Part shown: positions 42,084 to 53,645 of the stretch, in pieces
Position numbering within the stretch: the stretch's first letter is position 1
Layout of the letters: every line of letters begins with the position of its first letter
NCBI GenBank assembly: GCA_037178625.1
Contig: JAWZXG010000029.1
Coordinates: 1 to 64,000 of the forward strand
Direction: 5' to 3'
Source: Skeletonema tropicum
Taxonomy: Eukaryota; Bacillariophyta; Thalassiosirophyceae; Thalassiosirales; Thalassiosiraceae
Length of the DNA: 64,000 bases
Program-made: the position numbers and the translations under genes
The notes under the pieces: generated by a model
Database searches by the model: none
Seen by the model: the letters and a program-made list of their open reading frames with translations, nothing else
Told to the model about the DNA's origin: nothing

Positions 42084-43197
42084 ATGTTGTCTTCCATTCG
42101 TCCATTAATAGCTCGTCAATCATCAAGACCTGCTTCGGTATTGAACTCATTTCACAATCTAAAGCGATCCCAATCGACGCTAGTTGTCGCAGAACCATCC
42201 ACCGACGATTCATTGGCACCAGCAACTCTATCTGCTATTTCGGCCGCCACCAAGCTGCATTCGGGTCCAATATCCCTCCTCACATTCTCTTCCAGCACGG
42301 CTAGTGTCCCCTCGTCTGTATCATCAGTCATTCAAGCGAACAGCGCCTCTGGATCGAATTTACTTGCCGAGACGGTCACGAATGCGGTAGTGGCAGCGAA
42401 TGAGAAGCATGGGTATAGTCATATCATTGCGCCGGGGACCAAGTTTGGAGCAAATTATTTGGGCAGAGCGGGTGCTCAATTGGGAGTTAGTCCTATATCA
42501 GATGTAGTTGATGTACTTGCAGAAGGTGGGTTCTTATGAAAACTTAATGTTTATCTACGAATTCTAGAGTTGCGGTTGAGAAATCGATTTCGCTAACAAG
42601 TCAATGCAATTCTCTCTTCGGTTTGTAGACACATTTGTCCGCCCACTCTATGCAGGAAACGCCTTGGCCAAAGTCATCTCAAAGAGTTCTCCGCTCAAAC
42701 TCATATCCATCCGACCAACAGCATTTGACAAGGCAGGAGCCGACAGTACTGTAGAAACGGAGTCACTTGACGTACCTGCAAATGAACTCACAGAATGGTT
42801 ATTGGAATCAGTATCAAAATCAGAACGTCCAGATCTTGGTTCTGCACCTGTTGTTATCAGTGGAGGACGTGGTATGAAAAATGGCGAAAACTTTGCCCTC
42901 TTGGAGGCTTTGGCAGATAAATTAGGTGGAGCCGTGGGAGCATCGCGTGCTGCAGTTGATGCTGGCTTTGTTCCGAATGATTTGCAGGTTGGACAAACAG
43001 GTAAAGTGGTTGCTCCAGATTTGTATATCGCGGTGGGCATTTCGGGAGCTATTCAACATTTGAGTGGAATGAAAGATTCAAAAACAATTGTTGCAATTAA
43101 CAAAGATGGAGAGGCACCTATTTTCCAGGTTGCTGATTATGGTTTGGTTGCTGATTTGTTTGATGTTGTGCCAGAGTTGACAGAAAAGCTTCCATAG
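42084..43197 (+). CDS. ETFA: Electron transfer flavoprotein alpha subunit (mitochondrial)
   Basis: Exons 42084-42525 and 42629-43197 (intron 103 bp, GTGGGT...TTGTAG) encode 336 residues. The N-terminus ([19 protein letters not shown]) is a basic, Ser-rich mitochondrial presequence. The splice creates [13 protein letters not shown], conserved in ETF alpha. The C-terminal FAD domain has [60 protein letters not shown] and [20 protein letters not shown]. With ETF beta it carries electrons from acyl-CoA and other dehydrogenases to ETF-ubiquinone oxidoreductase. Full length, no defects. Confidence 0.96.
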
Positions 43198-43268
43198 ATT
43201 TGTACAGTTTTTGATTTAGATATAGTTGCGTAGTGAAGTGAGTGACATGATTCTATGATACAAGTTCG

Positions 43269-44237
43269 TCACTTCCTTTCCTCCATGCTGTAAAAATACC
43301 TTCCAAGTGCAATAGCATCCAGTGTAACTGCAAAGTAGCAAGGCCCCGTAATACCTGATAGCGTTAAATCTCTGTAATTGTCTCCAAGCACGCCAGTTAG
43401 CAATCCTTCCACAGCAGCACTAGGCTGAATCATAGCTAATGGAGTGTAATCAGCAGCTTCTGGTATATAATCCCAAAATCCCGCAGAAACAAATGGTAGT
43501 TCAGAAAGTGGACCTCCAAATGCAGTGATTGTTGCTGCGATCAGAGCAACAGGAGTACGATCTAATATAATCCACTGACATGCATCTGCCAGAGTCATCA
43601 GTTGTAATTTTATTCCTGCATCCATATTGAATACGGCGGCACCTATCTCAAAGGAATCATGTGTCTGTAAGACCTCCGATAATTTGATTATTGCTGCTGT
43701 TGAACTCACTGCCAGAAAAGCTTTGTTTCCAAGTTCATTTGAATTGCTTCTGCCGTCGTTGTCTTCGTTGCCGCCAAGGTTGTTATCCAATCCCTCCTCA
43801 TTTGGTAGAGGTAGAAACTCAATAATGCGTGGTAAAATATACCCCAGTACAATATAAGCAAATGCCAGCAACGGAGGGACCACCCAGCTTGATGCCAACA
43901 GAGGATCGGCTGACGAAAATGGTGACGGCAAAGTTATCGGTGCTACATCATATTTCAACAGACATTGGTTATGAAGGGAATCCACAATTGGCCCGACGAC
44001 GAAGCCCGTTGTACCAAGCCGTAAGGCAGTGTTAACCGGTGGTAGGAGTGGCTGTTTTGATAGCGTCTTCATAGTACGATGTAGCTGATCTGAGAGGGCC
44101 AGGAGCGGAGCTGGCTCATTAATTCTATTAGCACTAATGATAAGATAAACATATGCAGAAAAAAATTGGATATGCTCATCCACGCTATAAGTATCATTGG
44201 TTTTTGATAAAAGTTGATTTATTAATGATTTTAGCAT
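43269..44237 (-). CDS. INSIG-like polytopic membrane protein
   Basis: A single exon, 322 residues. After a soluble N-terminus of about 105 residues come SSWVVPPLLAFAYIVLGYIL, then FLAVSSTAAIIKLSEVL, IKLQLMTLADACQWIILDRT, PVALIAATITAFGG and ITGPCYFAVTLDAIALGRYF. Order, spacing and the S-W-x-V-P-P, W-x2-D-R-[ST] and P-C-x-F-A-x8-[LI]-x-R-x elements parallel INSIG proteins, ER membrane sensors that retain SCAP and direct sterol-regulated degradation of HMG-CoA reductase in animals. An acidic/Asn-rich loop at about 170-190 is extra. Similarity is by eye and moderate; a different six-helix membrane protein cannot be excluded. It is convergent with ETFA, with 71 bp between stops. Confidence 0.5.
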   Translation of the reverse strand: MLKSLINQLLSKTNDTYSVDEHIQFFSAYVYLIISANRINEPAPLLALSDQLHRTMKTLSKQPLLPPVNTALRLGTTGFVVGPIVDSLHNQCLLKYDVAPITLPSPFSSADPLLASSWVVPPLLAFAYIVLGYILPRIIEFLPLPNEEGLDNNLGGNEDNDGRSNSNELGNKAFLAVSSTAAIIKLSEVLQTHDSFEIGAAVFNMDAGIKLQLMTLADACQWIILDRTPVALIAATITAFGGPLSELPFVSAGFWDYIPEAADYTPLAMIQPSAAVEGLLTGVLGDNYRDLTLSGITGPCYFAVTLDAIALGRYFYSMEERK

Positions 44238-44427
44238 ACACCTATAGGCACAATCTCCTGCTTCCTGCTACACCATCGGAGGCTTCTGTAGAATGGCCAA
44301 ATCCTCGTATGTCATCAACGTAGGAATTGAAAGTACTGAATTCCTACCTAGATTAAGGTTAACCTCTACTTCCCGCCAACTTTCTTCCCCATCATCTTCC
44401 AAGCAACTGCTCTCCCCACAATGTCCC

Positions 44428-45405
44428 CTACTCCTTACTAATAGCTGCTTCCCCAGATTCAAATGCACGAAGAGCACTCAATCGACGCTCTACTCTGTTC
44501 TTGTGGTCGTCCTCGACTTTATTTGTTTTCCTTGGATTCGAGGCCCTTTGTGTAACTCCTTCGATTTGTTCGTCAAGTTCAGGTATGGAGTTCATTTGGA
44601 CTACTTTCGCCATTGCACTTGCTCGCACTTGTCTGCATTTGACAGTTCGAAAGCGTACACGCATGCGTTGGCCTGTCTGATGCATCAATTCTACCCAATC
44701 TTCCATTTTGTCACCCAAACCACCCTCGATGTTCTTCATTTGGTAAAGAGTATGCTTCAGCATCAAGTGAACCTTAGGTGTAACAGAGCAACCTATCTTA
44801 ACATGACAGTGGACAGCTGCCTTCACATAACGGCTGTACATGCTGAAGTCATGTTCAGTTGGGTTGACTGTGCGTGCATGCGAAAAAGCACCATCCCACA
44901 ATAAAAATGTAAGCTTGTAACTCGCACACAGATTCTCGATTTTGTCATCATCCCATCCATCTTCTCGCCTGTGTTCCTTGAAAATCTTTGAGAACTCGTC
45001 AAAAATAAACGTAGCATTCCCAACCACCTTGATTATATCCTTTCCAGTCAAACTACCGCCATGATAGCGTTGAATTTCTACGCCGACTTGCTTAAGAACC
45101 TTGTCCATCTTAGACTCAATACCATCCTTCCTTTTCCGCTGTGAACGCCACTCAGCCAGTTTTTCCTTCAACTTCGAAGCGTATTTCCTTGCTTGATTTA
45201 GCCTCTTCGTAATTGCATCTCGTTGAGTTTGAAGAGTCTTTTCTTCTGCAAGAAATTTCGCTAACTCTGCTCTCCTATTAAGAATCTGCTTAGCAACTGC
45301 ATCTGTGTCTGCGTTGTTGTTGGTAGTATTGGGGTTGGTATTATTCTCTTCAGCATTATTCACTTCTGCGGTGGGTTCGTCATTATCATGTGCATCATTA
45401 CCCAA
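44428..45405 (-). CDS. Hypothetical coiled-coil protein, possibly transposon-related
   Basis: Not recognised. The 325-residue frame has an Asn-rich start, a coiled coil at about 40-90 (RAELAKFLAEEKTLQTQRDA), then a globular part with RYHGGSLTGKDIIKVVGNA and a C-terminal PKVHLMLKHTLYQMKNIEGGLGDKMEDW. The last pattern (P-K-x-H-x-L-x-H...G-G-L-G...E/D) recalls poorly characterised multicopy transposase-like proteins of algae and invertebrates, but I cannot place it. The upstream frame at 45639-46337 may belong to the same broken gene, with frameshifts between. Confidence 0.4.
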   Translation of the reverse strand: MGNDAHDNDEPTAEVNNAEENNTNPNTTNNNADTDAVAKQILNRRAELAKFLAEEKTLQTQRDAITKRLNQARKYASKLKEKLAEWRSQRKRKDGIESKMDKVLKQVGVEIQRYHGGSLTGKDIIKVVGNATFIFDEFSKIFKEHRREDGWDDDKIENLCASYKLTFLLWDGAFSHARTVNPTEHDFSMYSRYVKAAVHCHVKIGCSVTPKVHLMLKHTLYQMKNIEGGLGDKMEDWVELMHQTGQRMRVRFRTVKCRQVRASAMAKVVQMNSIPELDEQIEGVTQRASNPRKTNKVEDDHKNRVERRLSALRAFESGEAAISKE

Positions 45406-45638
45406 TCACGCTGCAATTTTCTTTCAATGCAACAATATCAGCAAACACCTTATCAACACATTTATCAACATACTCTGCATCAGATCTTTCTTTCAGTGCC
45501 TTGTCAAGTTCGTCGACGTCGCGCGAGAGATTTGAGTATGATGGAGTCATTTGTTTGCTGGTCGTTGCTGCATCATCACGACGTTGCTTTTTGGCTGGCG
45601 ATGGTTGTGAGCACGATGAGTTTGCACTTTCCGCTGCT

Positions 45639-46337
45639 TCAGTTGTTGTTTTTGTAATTGCTGCTGATGCTTTTGTTGTTGCCGCAGCCGATAGCCGATG
45701 TTGCTACTTCTTTTGTTGTTGTTGCCGTAGCTGATTTCATATCTGTTGTATCAATCTTGGTCAAATAATCTTCAAAGTAATTTGTTGTGTCGATGGAGTG
45801 AATTATTTGCTTCATAATAAGATTCCGACCGAGTCGAAAAAGACGCCGCTGTTCTGCTCTCAATCCTGCTGGTTTTGGGGGTTGCATTGCTCGATCATCA
45901 AACTTCAGTTGGTTAGAGAAGTTGTTGATACGAGGACGAGGATAATCCTCGTACAAGTAACTCGTTTGTGCTTTGTCTCCAATGCGTAGTAAATGACATT
46001 GAACACGTCCTTCGTTGGGAATGGTAGTCCTCATACCTGTGTACTCCACCTCTGATGCATCGAAGTACGACTCCACAAACAATTCCCATTGCGCACCTTC
46101 ATAAGTAACTTTGTTGTTTTTATCGATTTTGATGAGACCAGCGGCGAGAAGTAATGCCATATAATCAAGGCGTTCCAACCCGAAATGGTGGATTAGATCG
46201 TATACATGTTCACCGAGTGAATTGATCACAAACCAAAATGATCGGCGAGAAGTGAACTGCACAATAAATTCCGCCAACAAGCTTCTTGCCTCTTCCGACC
46301 CCTTTGCAGAGAGCATTTTTGATAGAACCGGCGGCAT
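45639..46337 (-). CDS. Hypothetical protein, possibly 5' part of a broken gene
   Basis: Not recognised. The 232-residue frame is well balanced for about 190 residues (for example SRRSFWFVINSLGEHVYDLI and GRVQCHLLRIGDKAQTSYLY) and ends in Ala/Thr/Asn-rich low complexity. In another frame the low-complexity region continues into a helix-forming segment (LSRDVDELDKALKERSDAEY, about 45490) that points towards the downstream frame at 45405. Two frameshifts or small introns would be needed to join them, so a multi-piece gene or a pseudogene is likely. Confidence 0.4.
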   Translation of the reverse strand: MPPVLSKMLSAKGSEEARSLLAEFIVQFTSRRSFWFVINSLGEHVYDLIHHFGLERLDYMALLLAAGLIKIDKNNKVTYEGAQWELFVESYFDASEVEYTGMRTTIPNEGRVQCHLLRIGDKAQTSYLYEDYPRPRINNFSNQLKFDDRAMQPPKPAGLRAEQRRLFRLGRNLIMKQIIHSIDTTNYFEDYLTKIDTTDMKSATATTTKEVATSAIGCGNNKSISSNYKNNN

Positions 46338-47150
46338 CTTTGTATGGGAGCTTGTATAGTGTCTTTAGAAGATGTGGTGCAAAGATGCGGTCGTTCCGAC
46401 TGTTGCTGAGTGGGTGGTAGCACTACTACGGGAGCAGCACCATGGTCAATAACTATTTTGCTAGTAGAGTTGTCGTGGGATCGCCCATTAATCGCAGAAA
46501 ATGCTCAAAAAGATGGCTGTCTAAATATTTTCGTCTGTCCATCGTTTACCCGACCCTCCGGTGGTGGCTACTAGCTACTCTAGCTACTAGCTCCTGCTCC
46601 AGTCCTGCGTCCTGCTATTATCACGTGATGTTGTTGCGACAGTGTTGCGACACTACCCGCAACGACGGAGAGAAGACTTAGTAGATGATTTAAAAGATGA
46701 TCATAAATACTTATCGATGATGACGGAGATACTTATGGGCTGATGGCTGGTGCATGTACATAATATGTATATTGCCACATTCTCTATAGAGATTGTACTC
46801 CGCACTTGCCAGATACACAAGCAATATGATGCAATAGCAATAACCGTACGATAGGTAACCTGACAGAGACAGAGAAGCTGGCAGTGTGCAGTGTATCAAC
46901 AGCTTGTTATCGCATAATAAGTATATCCTCGCAGCACAAAACAAAAAACGCGAAGAAAATTTGACTTCGTGATTCAAACTTTTGTTGGAAATCAGACTGT
47001 GCAAGCAATACAGAATACAACATTATGATAGCTCACAAACTGAACTAGAATTTAAAGCTGTGATGAGATTGAGTTGAGTTGTTTCACATGTAGTTACCTA
47101 ATTATTGAAGCTTCATTGCCTATGGTTACACAACCTGCTGGCAGGATTGT
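46338..47150. other. Intergenic stretch
   Basis: No supported gene. CTACTAGCTACTCTAGCTACT-like direct repeats occur near 46567-46590. Minus frame 46711-47004 has no recognisable features. Confidence 0.4.
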
Positions 47151-47154
47151 TTAT

Positions 47155-48820
47155 GGAGAAGATGATCCCATGACTTCCACTTCAGCCATATTCAAAACGC
47201 CACTTGTTGTCTTCTGTACTCGAACATACCTACCCTCAACACCGCCAAAGTCAAATGTAATCACTGGAGCCGTCTCAACACCTATATATTCAGATTGAAC
47301 GACATTCTCATTCGCATCTAGAATCTCAACATTTGAGTACCAAACACTCTTCTGCTTGTTCCAATTATCCATCCGATTGTAGACTGAAACGCTTGAAATT
47401 TGCTTGACTGCACCAAGATCAACCTTCCACCAAGCAGGAGGATTGCCATCAGCACAAGTGAGCGAAACAGAGCCATTCCAATAATTATTATCAGTATTCC
47501 CGTCAATTGCAAGGCTTGCCTCTCCCCCACATGTGCTGGACTGAGATGCAACAGCACCAGGTTGGAGAGCAAGGTTGACATTCGAACCCGGCTCTTCAGT
47601 TGGAAGTGAAGTAGGAGGCGAAGTGGGAGGCGAAGATGGTTGATTTGTTGGTGGAGCCGATGGAACGGGAGTTTGAAGTGCAGTTGGCAATGGTGTTGGA
47701 GGGACATCAGGGTTCGTCAATGGAGTGGGCGGAGGAGTTGGCTGACCTCCGGTAGTAGAAGATGATCCCATGACTTCCACTTCAGCCATATTCAACTCGC
47801 CACTTGTTGTCTTCTGTACTCGAACATACCTACCCTCAACACCGCCAAAGTCAAATGTAATCACTGGAGCCGTCTCAACACCTATATATTCAGATTGAAC
47901 GACATTCTCATTCGCATCTAGAATCTCAACATTTGAGTACCAAACACTCTTCTGCTTGTTCCAATTATCCATCCGATTGTAGACTGAAACGCTTGAAATT
48001 TGCTTGACTGCACCAAGATCAACCTTCCACCAAGCAGGAGGATTGCCATCAGCACAAGTGAGCGAAACAGAGCCATTCCAATAATTATTATCAGTATTCC
48101 CGTCAATTGCAAGGCTTGCCTCTCCCCCACATGTGCTGGACTGAGATGCAACAGCACCAGGTTGGAGAGCAAGGTTGACATTCGAACCCGGCTCTTCAGT
48201 TGGAAGTGAAGTAGGAGGCGAAGTGGGAGGCGAAGATGGTTGATTTGTTGGTGGAGCCGATGGAACGGGAGTTTGAAGTGCAGTTGGCAACGGTGTGGGT
48301 GTTGCTGATTGCTGAGGAGTAGGGAGCGCAGTTGGCAATGGTGTTGGAGCCATGGTAGTTAGTTGAGTGGGTGGAGGAGTTGGCTGACCTCCGGTAGTAG
48401 AAGATGATACCATGACTTCCACTTCAGCCATATTCAACTCGCCACTTGTTGTCTTCTGTACTCGAACATACCTACCCTCAACACCGCCGAAGTCAAATGA
48501 AATCACTGCAGCCGTCGTAACATCTATATATTCAGATTGAACGACATTCTCATTCGCATCTAGAATCTCAACATTTGAGTACCAAACACTCTTCTGCTTG
48601 TTCCAATTATCCATCCGATTGTAGACTGAAACGCTTGAAATTTGCTTGACTGCACCAAGATCAACCTTCCACCAAGCAGGAGGATTGTCATCAACACAAG
48701 TGAGCGAAACAGAGCCATTCCAAAAACTACTATCGGTATTCCCGTCAATTGCAAGGCTTGCCTCTCCCCCACATGTGCTGGACTGAGATGCAACAGCACC
48801 AGGTTGGAGAGCAAGGTTGA
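47155..48820 (-). repeat. Three near-identical F5/8C repeats
   Basis: Each unit of about 470 bp encodes NVNLALQPGAVASQSSTCGG to VRVQKTTSGELNMAEVEVM, separated by Pro/Thr linkers. Copies at 47155-47585 and 47755-48185 are almost base-identical (offset 600 bp); the third at 48400-48825 differs by about a dozen bases. This implies recent duplication or gene conversion. Confidence 0.9.
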
Positions 48821-49822
48821 CAATCGTACCTGGTTCAAATGTTGGAAGTGAAGTGGGGGACGCAGTTGGCGCTGCTGTTGGTTGAGCCGATGGAACGGGA
48901 GTTGGCAGTGGAGTTGGCAAAGGTGTTGGGGCTGGAGGCACTGTTGGCGCCGCTGTTGTCGGAGGCGAAGTAGGTAGTGGTGTTGTTGGGTGGCTGGTTG
49001 GCTGTGTAATCAAGATAAGGAGGCAATTTTCGTAAGAATAAAAAGCTAGAAATGGATTAGGACACATTTTTGAAAGAGACATACCTTGGGAGTGCCTGCA
49101 TTTGCAGTCAAAAAATCCATTCGATCAAAATTTGGCCCGCCTTCACCAGTGGACGCAGTGATCCTTATGACATTGTTTCCAGGCACGCACGTCGTCTCGA
49201 AATATTCAATTCCCCATCCATCCCACGATGCAGTTGACGCGAAAACTAACGTTCCAACATTAACTCCATTCACCTTCAAAGTACAAGATCTAGGGTCGAC
49301 AGAACCTACTGAATAACGGAATCCCAAGGTACAGTCACCTCCTGCCCCTGCGTCGACAGTGTCGAATTGAACCCACGAGCCTTTACCACCCATGTTTGCA
49401 TAACCCGTGCCAGTCCATCCGGAGTTGCCTTGGCTGTGCTTTCCTGAAGAATCCCAAGATTGATCTTCGGCTTGATAAATGGTGCGAGGAGATTGCGTTG
49501 GTGCTGAGGTTAGTGGAGTTGTTGGCGGCCAGGTGACCGTCTCACACCCAGAGCAGGTACAAGCTCCATCAATAAAGAGGTCATTGTCACTGAAAAGCTC
49601 GGTGCATGTATCAAAACTTCCACGATTAGGAATGGCTTCATTGAGGTCATCTTCGTCATGAAGACCCATCCACTGTCCAATACCATTCCAGACGGCATCC
49701 CAAGATGTTGTTGGAATAAAACGTCCACGTCCAATCCAGTTCGGGTGGTTAGGAGTGAGTGGCTGAGGATATCTTCCCAGGATCTTGCCGCCTCTGACTG
49801 AGCCACCAAGCATGAAGTAATT

Positions 49823-49905
49823 ACCACCCCAAGCATGCAGGTCCCTTTTAGTATCATAGATATCTAATCTGATTAACTTTGTATTTATTTACCACCCCAA
49901 GCATG
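49823..49905 (+). repeat. 53-bp insertion with 15-bp duplication inside the DUF1501 exon
   Basis: ACCACCCCAAGCATG occurs at 49823-49837 and again at 49891-49905, flanking 53 bp of foreign sequence. With the insert the exon meets a stop within a few codons and shifts frame (68 bp is not a multiple of three). The insert matches 1268-1323 in reverse orientation (36 bases with one mismatch, then a looser match ending GGACCTG on that strand). Confidence 0.8.
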
Positions 49906-52900
49906 CTATTCGTATTTGGTATTGGTAACAAATATGCAAACGAATAGGTTGATGTGAGCCGGAAGAAGAACATAATATGAAATGACAAGCAAATTGCAAA
50001 AAGAACTCACGTCAGAACCCCCATTACTATTCGGGTTGAGAGAACGACCAAAATCACTTCCCATTACGAGGACGGTACTTTCATACAAGCCACTGCTTTT
50101 TAGCTCGCCAACAAAGTTTGTGATAGCGTCATTGACGCTCTTGAATTTCCCAGAGACATCATTACTTCCGTGATGATCATACCCATCATGCTTGACCACA
50201 TAAAACTCACGATTTACCTTTCGATACCCTCTGGATTTCATACTCTTCATCACAGCTCCAAATCTTTCATTCAATGAACCCTCGCCAGGGTATGCGTGGT
50301 CAGAAAATAGTGGTAGCTGAGCAAACTCAATCGCCTCCTCGTGTTCGAAGAGCCCTGATGCAACTCTTGACGACCATGCTTCACTCATAGCGCCATTATC
50401 TTGCTGTCCAACACCATTCAGTTCCTTCACAATGTCGTATATATTCGCCACTGTTGGGACTTTGTTTAAGCTGTCAGGGTTCTTCGTTGTTACACCTCGA
50501 ACGGGGTTGTTATACAATGCATTTCCGGTCAACATTTGACTACCAGCACCTGCGGCATTAGTGGCAGTTTGATATCCTTTCAGCTTGAGCTGGTCGGCCA
50601 TTCTTCCAAAAACACCAGAGTTCGGTCGCTGATTCAAAGCATCGTTGCGATAGAACTCGTGCACCATTGAGTTGTGTGCACCGAGTTGATAAGGAGTCTC
50701 CCCATTCCAATCATCATGCTTCGTCACTGTTTGGTTTGAATACAGGGCAGAAAACAAGTATTTGTGAGACGACAAGTCAATGAAGAAAATCAAAGCAACG
50801 ATCAATAAAAGTCACTCACCGGTTTTGGCTAAAATCCCAGTGTTTGGGAGAAAGATAGCCTCGCCGTTGTTGTAGAGCTCTGCTAAGTAACCCAAGTCCT
50901 TCGTCACTCCGAAGGTATTGCAATTTTGATCAGACGTGGCGGCCGAAATTGGTGCAAGGTCGGAAAGTGAGAGAGAATGTGATGAACCTCTAGCATTCTT
51001 ATATTCTTGGTATTGATTTCCGATGGCACAGTTCCCATAAGGAACAAGTAGATTCCAGCTGTCAGCTCCTCCAAGCAACATGAGTAATACAACTGCCTTG
51101 TAAGGTGCAGCCGGAGGTACGGTATACCCGGATAACTCCCTAACGTTGTTCGAGTTTCTGGTCAGACTCGTTGAGTGAAACTCGGGCGTTGCAAAAAGAA
51201 GCTGCTGAGCCATTCTGATACTTTTGGCTACATTCCCCCCCAAGAATTCTGGTTCGACAACAGACTTGATCACAGCCCTATTCTTTGGTGACAGCCTTCC
51301 TGAAGTCAGCAGCATACTCAAATCATCGAGGATGACATCAACAGATGCTGTCGAGGGAGGCCAATACGTTGAGCGAGCAGTGGCTGTTTCGGTGTCACCT
51401 TCTTCATCACATGACCAATTCAAAGGTAAGCTAACTCTATAAAATGCAAGAGAGTCTTTGTAGCATTTCTTCAAGCCAAACTTGACCATGCCGAATATTC
51501 CCTCATGCAGTTCCAAAAGATTATCACCAGAAAGGACCATTGATTCAGGCGCTACCAAGCCAGCATTTTGAAGAGCTGGAACATTAGGGGTGTATTCAGT
51601 GAGAAAAAAGCTGAAGACGCTAGGGGGCTCATAGCTACCCTGGCCAATTCTTGACTCGAGTGACATGAGAGTTGTAAGTAGCAAAGGTTGCTCAAAGCTT
51701 GCGCCCATACTGTATAGGAAGAAGAGAGAAGGCAATGATTAAAATAGATAGGTCAGATTAATGGCATGAAACGGTTTCTATCTTTCGATGTATATGAGCA
51801 ATCTCTCACCTCCTAAAGAAAGACAAAACCTTCACCAAAGGTTCACGAATGTGCCCATGTGCTGGGTCGCTGCCAAGGACTGGCTTACGGGTCTCGTCAT
51901 CAAGGATGATTGCAGCTACCAAAGCGCCAAGATCACCATAAGAACCTGATCCAAATCTGCCATTGTCGTAACTTCCAGTGGCGTAGGCAGTTGCGACGCG
52001 TTCGATAAATTCTGGTGATGGATTGGCTGGAGATGGGATAAAAAGAATTTTGTTAGCGAGCCCAGGAATGCAGTGCAATTGAGAAAAAAATAAGGAAATA
52101 ATACTCACAGACTCCAAATCTTTGAATGATACGTGATGCCATGAAGGGTGGATGGGTGGGATGATAGAACAGAGAATCCAACACAGCGTCGGTTTCATGA
52201 TACATGTCCCTATCTTCGGGATCAACCAAATTGATGAATTGCACGGGGTTACGGAAGGAATAGTCGTTGCTGCCTGTGATGTGAACGGTTGAGTGCATGT
52301 TTTTGAGGAAATACGCTTTGCTCTTGTTTGTGAAGGCAAAGATAGAGTCCGATGCAAGTGATGAGCAATCACCAGACTTAGAATAGACGGTCACGCCTTC
52401 AATTCCGCAGTTAAGGGGGTTGTAGGTGCCAGAGTCGAATGTTGATGGATCAACTGCACCGGTGCGTAAGTCCGTCAAGAGTTGATCAATGGACATGGAA
52501 CTATCCGCAGAGGCAAAGACAGCGCTATCGACTACTGTTGTATCGCAAATACAGGACTTGCCTTCGTGGACTGCACAAGACGCGCCTCCAGCAATAAGGT
52601 TGAGACAGGCGTTCATGTCACTGGGGTAACTGCCATTTGTCCAGAACGTCTTGAAAAAGTTGAGAGTGGCTGAACTAACTATGGGTTCCACTTGAGCCGT
52701 ACCAGCATGGTCAGGCTGCACCTCATTGACGATAGCGGTGTATCCGGACTCAAAATCAATCTTCACTTGCACGCTGCACCAGGCGTTCGCCCAGGAACGA
52801 AAATCATTGATCCCGGTGACGCATGGCCCCGATTTAGTCCTTGATTCTCTCACCTCCCAGGGGTGAGTTTGCACTCCGTCATTTGCAGCGCATAATGCCT

Positions 52901-53385
52901 CAGCACCAGCGTAGGTCACTCGCTCTCCTTGATAATGACAATAAACCCTGCTCCACTCCCAGTCTGATGACTTACACATTGGAGTGGCAATGCTCAGCTT
53001 GGGGTTGCCGCAGATGCTCGGACCAATAATGTTGTTACTCGTGACTACACCTTGAGTCACCTTCTTCGCATTGTCAAAGAATGAGAGTTCAACACAGGGT
53101 TGTCTCACGTATTCATCTGGAAGATGTTGAGAATGGTGAAGAAAATAATAGAGATATGTTAGAGAGCTCAGGTCAAATAAAGTTGTAATTGACAGGCACA
53201 AACGTACAGAACCGACTCACAATAAATAGGATTGGCGAGACCAACAGAAAGTTCTACAGTCCTAATTGTGTCAACAGCATACTCGTCTCCCAACATAGCA
53301 GCACCATCATACACAAGATTTTCATCCAACACAACCTTGGAGGGTAACGTACAGTCTCCGTTGTTGTCAGAAGCACAGAGCTTTG

Positions 53386-53634
53386 TGTCCAATCTAGCTA
53401 ACAATTGAGCTTATTATTGATCAATAGATGTAACGAATAGAATTATTATGACTTAAAATATAAAGGAAACGATCAACGTTTTTGGATTCGGTTGCTTTCA
53501 TTGGCGATGGAGGATTACGAAACATATTGAGAAACGAGAAACCAGATAAAGCATTCCGAAACATATTGAGAAACGAGAAACCAGATAACATAAATATGAA
53601 TTTGATTGATGTCCGACACTACGTAGGTGTGACA
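53386..53634 (-). repeat. 3' LTR
   Basis: 249 bp, identical by eye to 63704-63952. It contains an internal 33-bp direct repeat (CGAAACATATTGAGAAACGA at about 53517 and 53557). Confidence 0.95.
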
Positions 53635-53645
53635 TTCTACCCCTC

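Larger units (their letters stand above)
47151..53385 (-). pseudogene. DUF1800-DUF1501-CBM6-F5/8C multidomain protein gene, disrupted
   Basis: Exons (minus): up to 53385-53221, 53116-52109, 52026-51810, 51709-50820, 50726-50011, about 49905-49085 and 49001-47151. Introns are 82-105 bp, and phases agree except at the 53-bp insertion. Order: DUF1800 (FRNPVQFINLVDPEDRDMYH, RIIQRFGV, FATPEFHST), DUF1501 (VVLLMLLGGADSWNLLVP, then VLVMGSDFGRSLNPNS), CBM6-like carbohydrate binding (NMGGKGSWVQFDTVDAG), a Pro/Thr linker, then three F5/8C-like lectin domains. In bacteria DUF1800 and DUF1501 are separate neighbouring genes. The gene continues beyond the retrotransposon at 63953-64000. It is broken by that insertion and by a micro-insertion at 49838-49905. 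Confidence 0.8.

Noticed and set aside
49838..49905. Reading the 68-bp insertion as a normal intron
   Set aside because: No placement within the duplicated bases gives a GT start with an AG end. GTAAAT would pair with a TG end, so canonical splicing cannot remove it cleanly.
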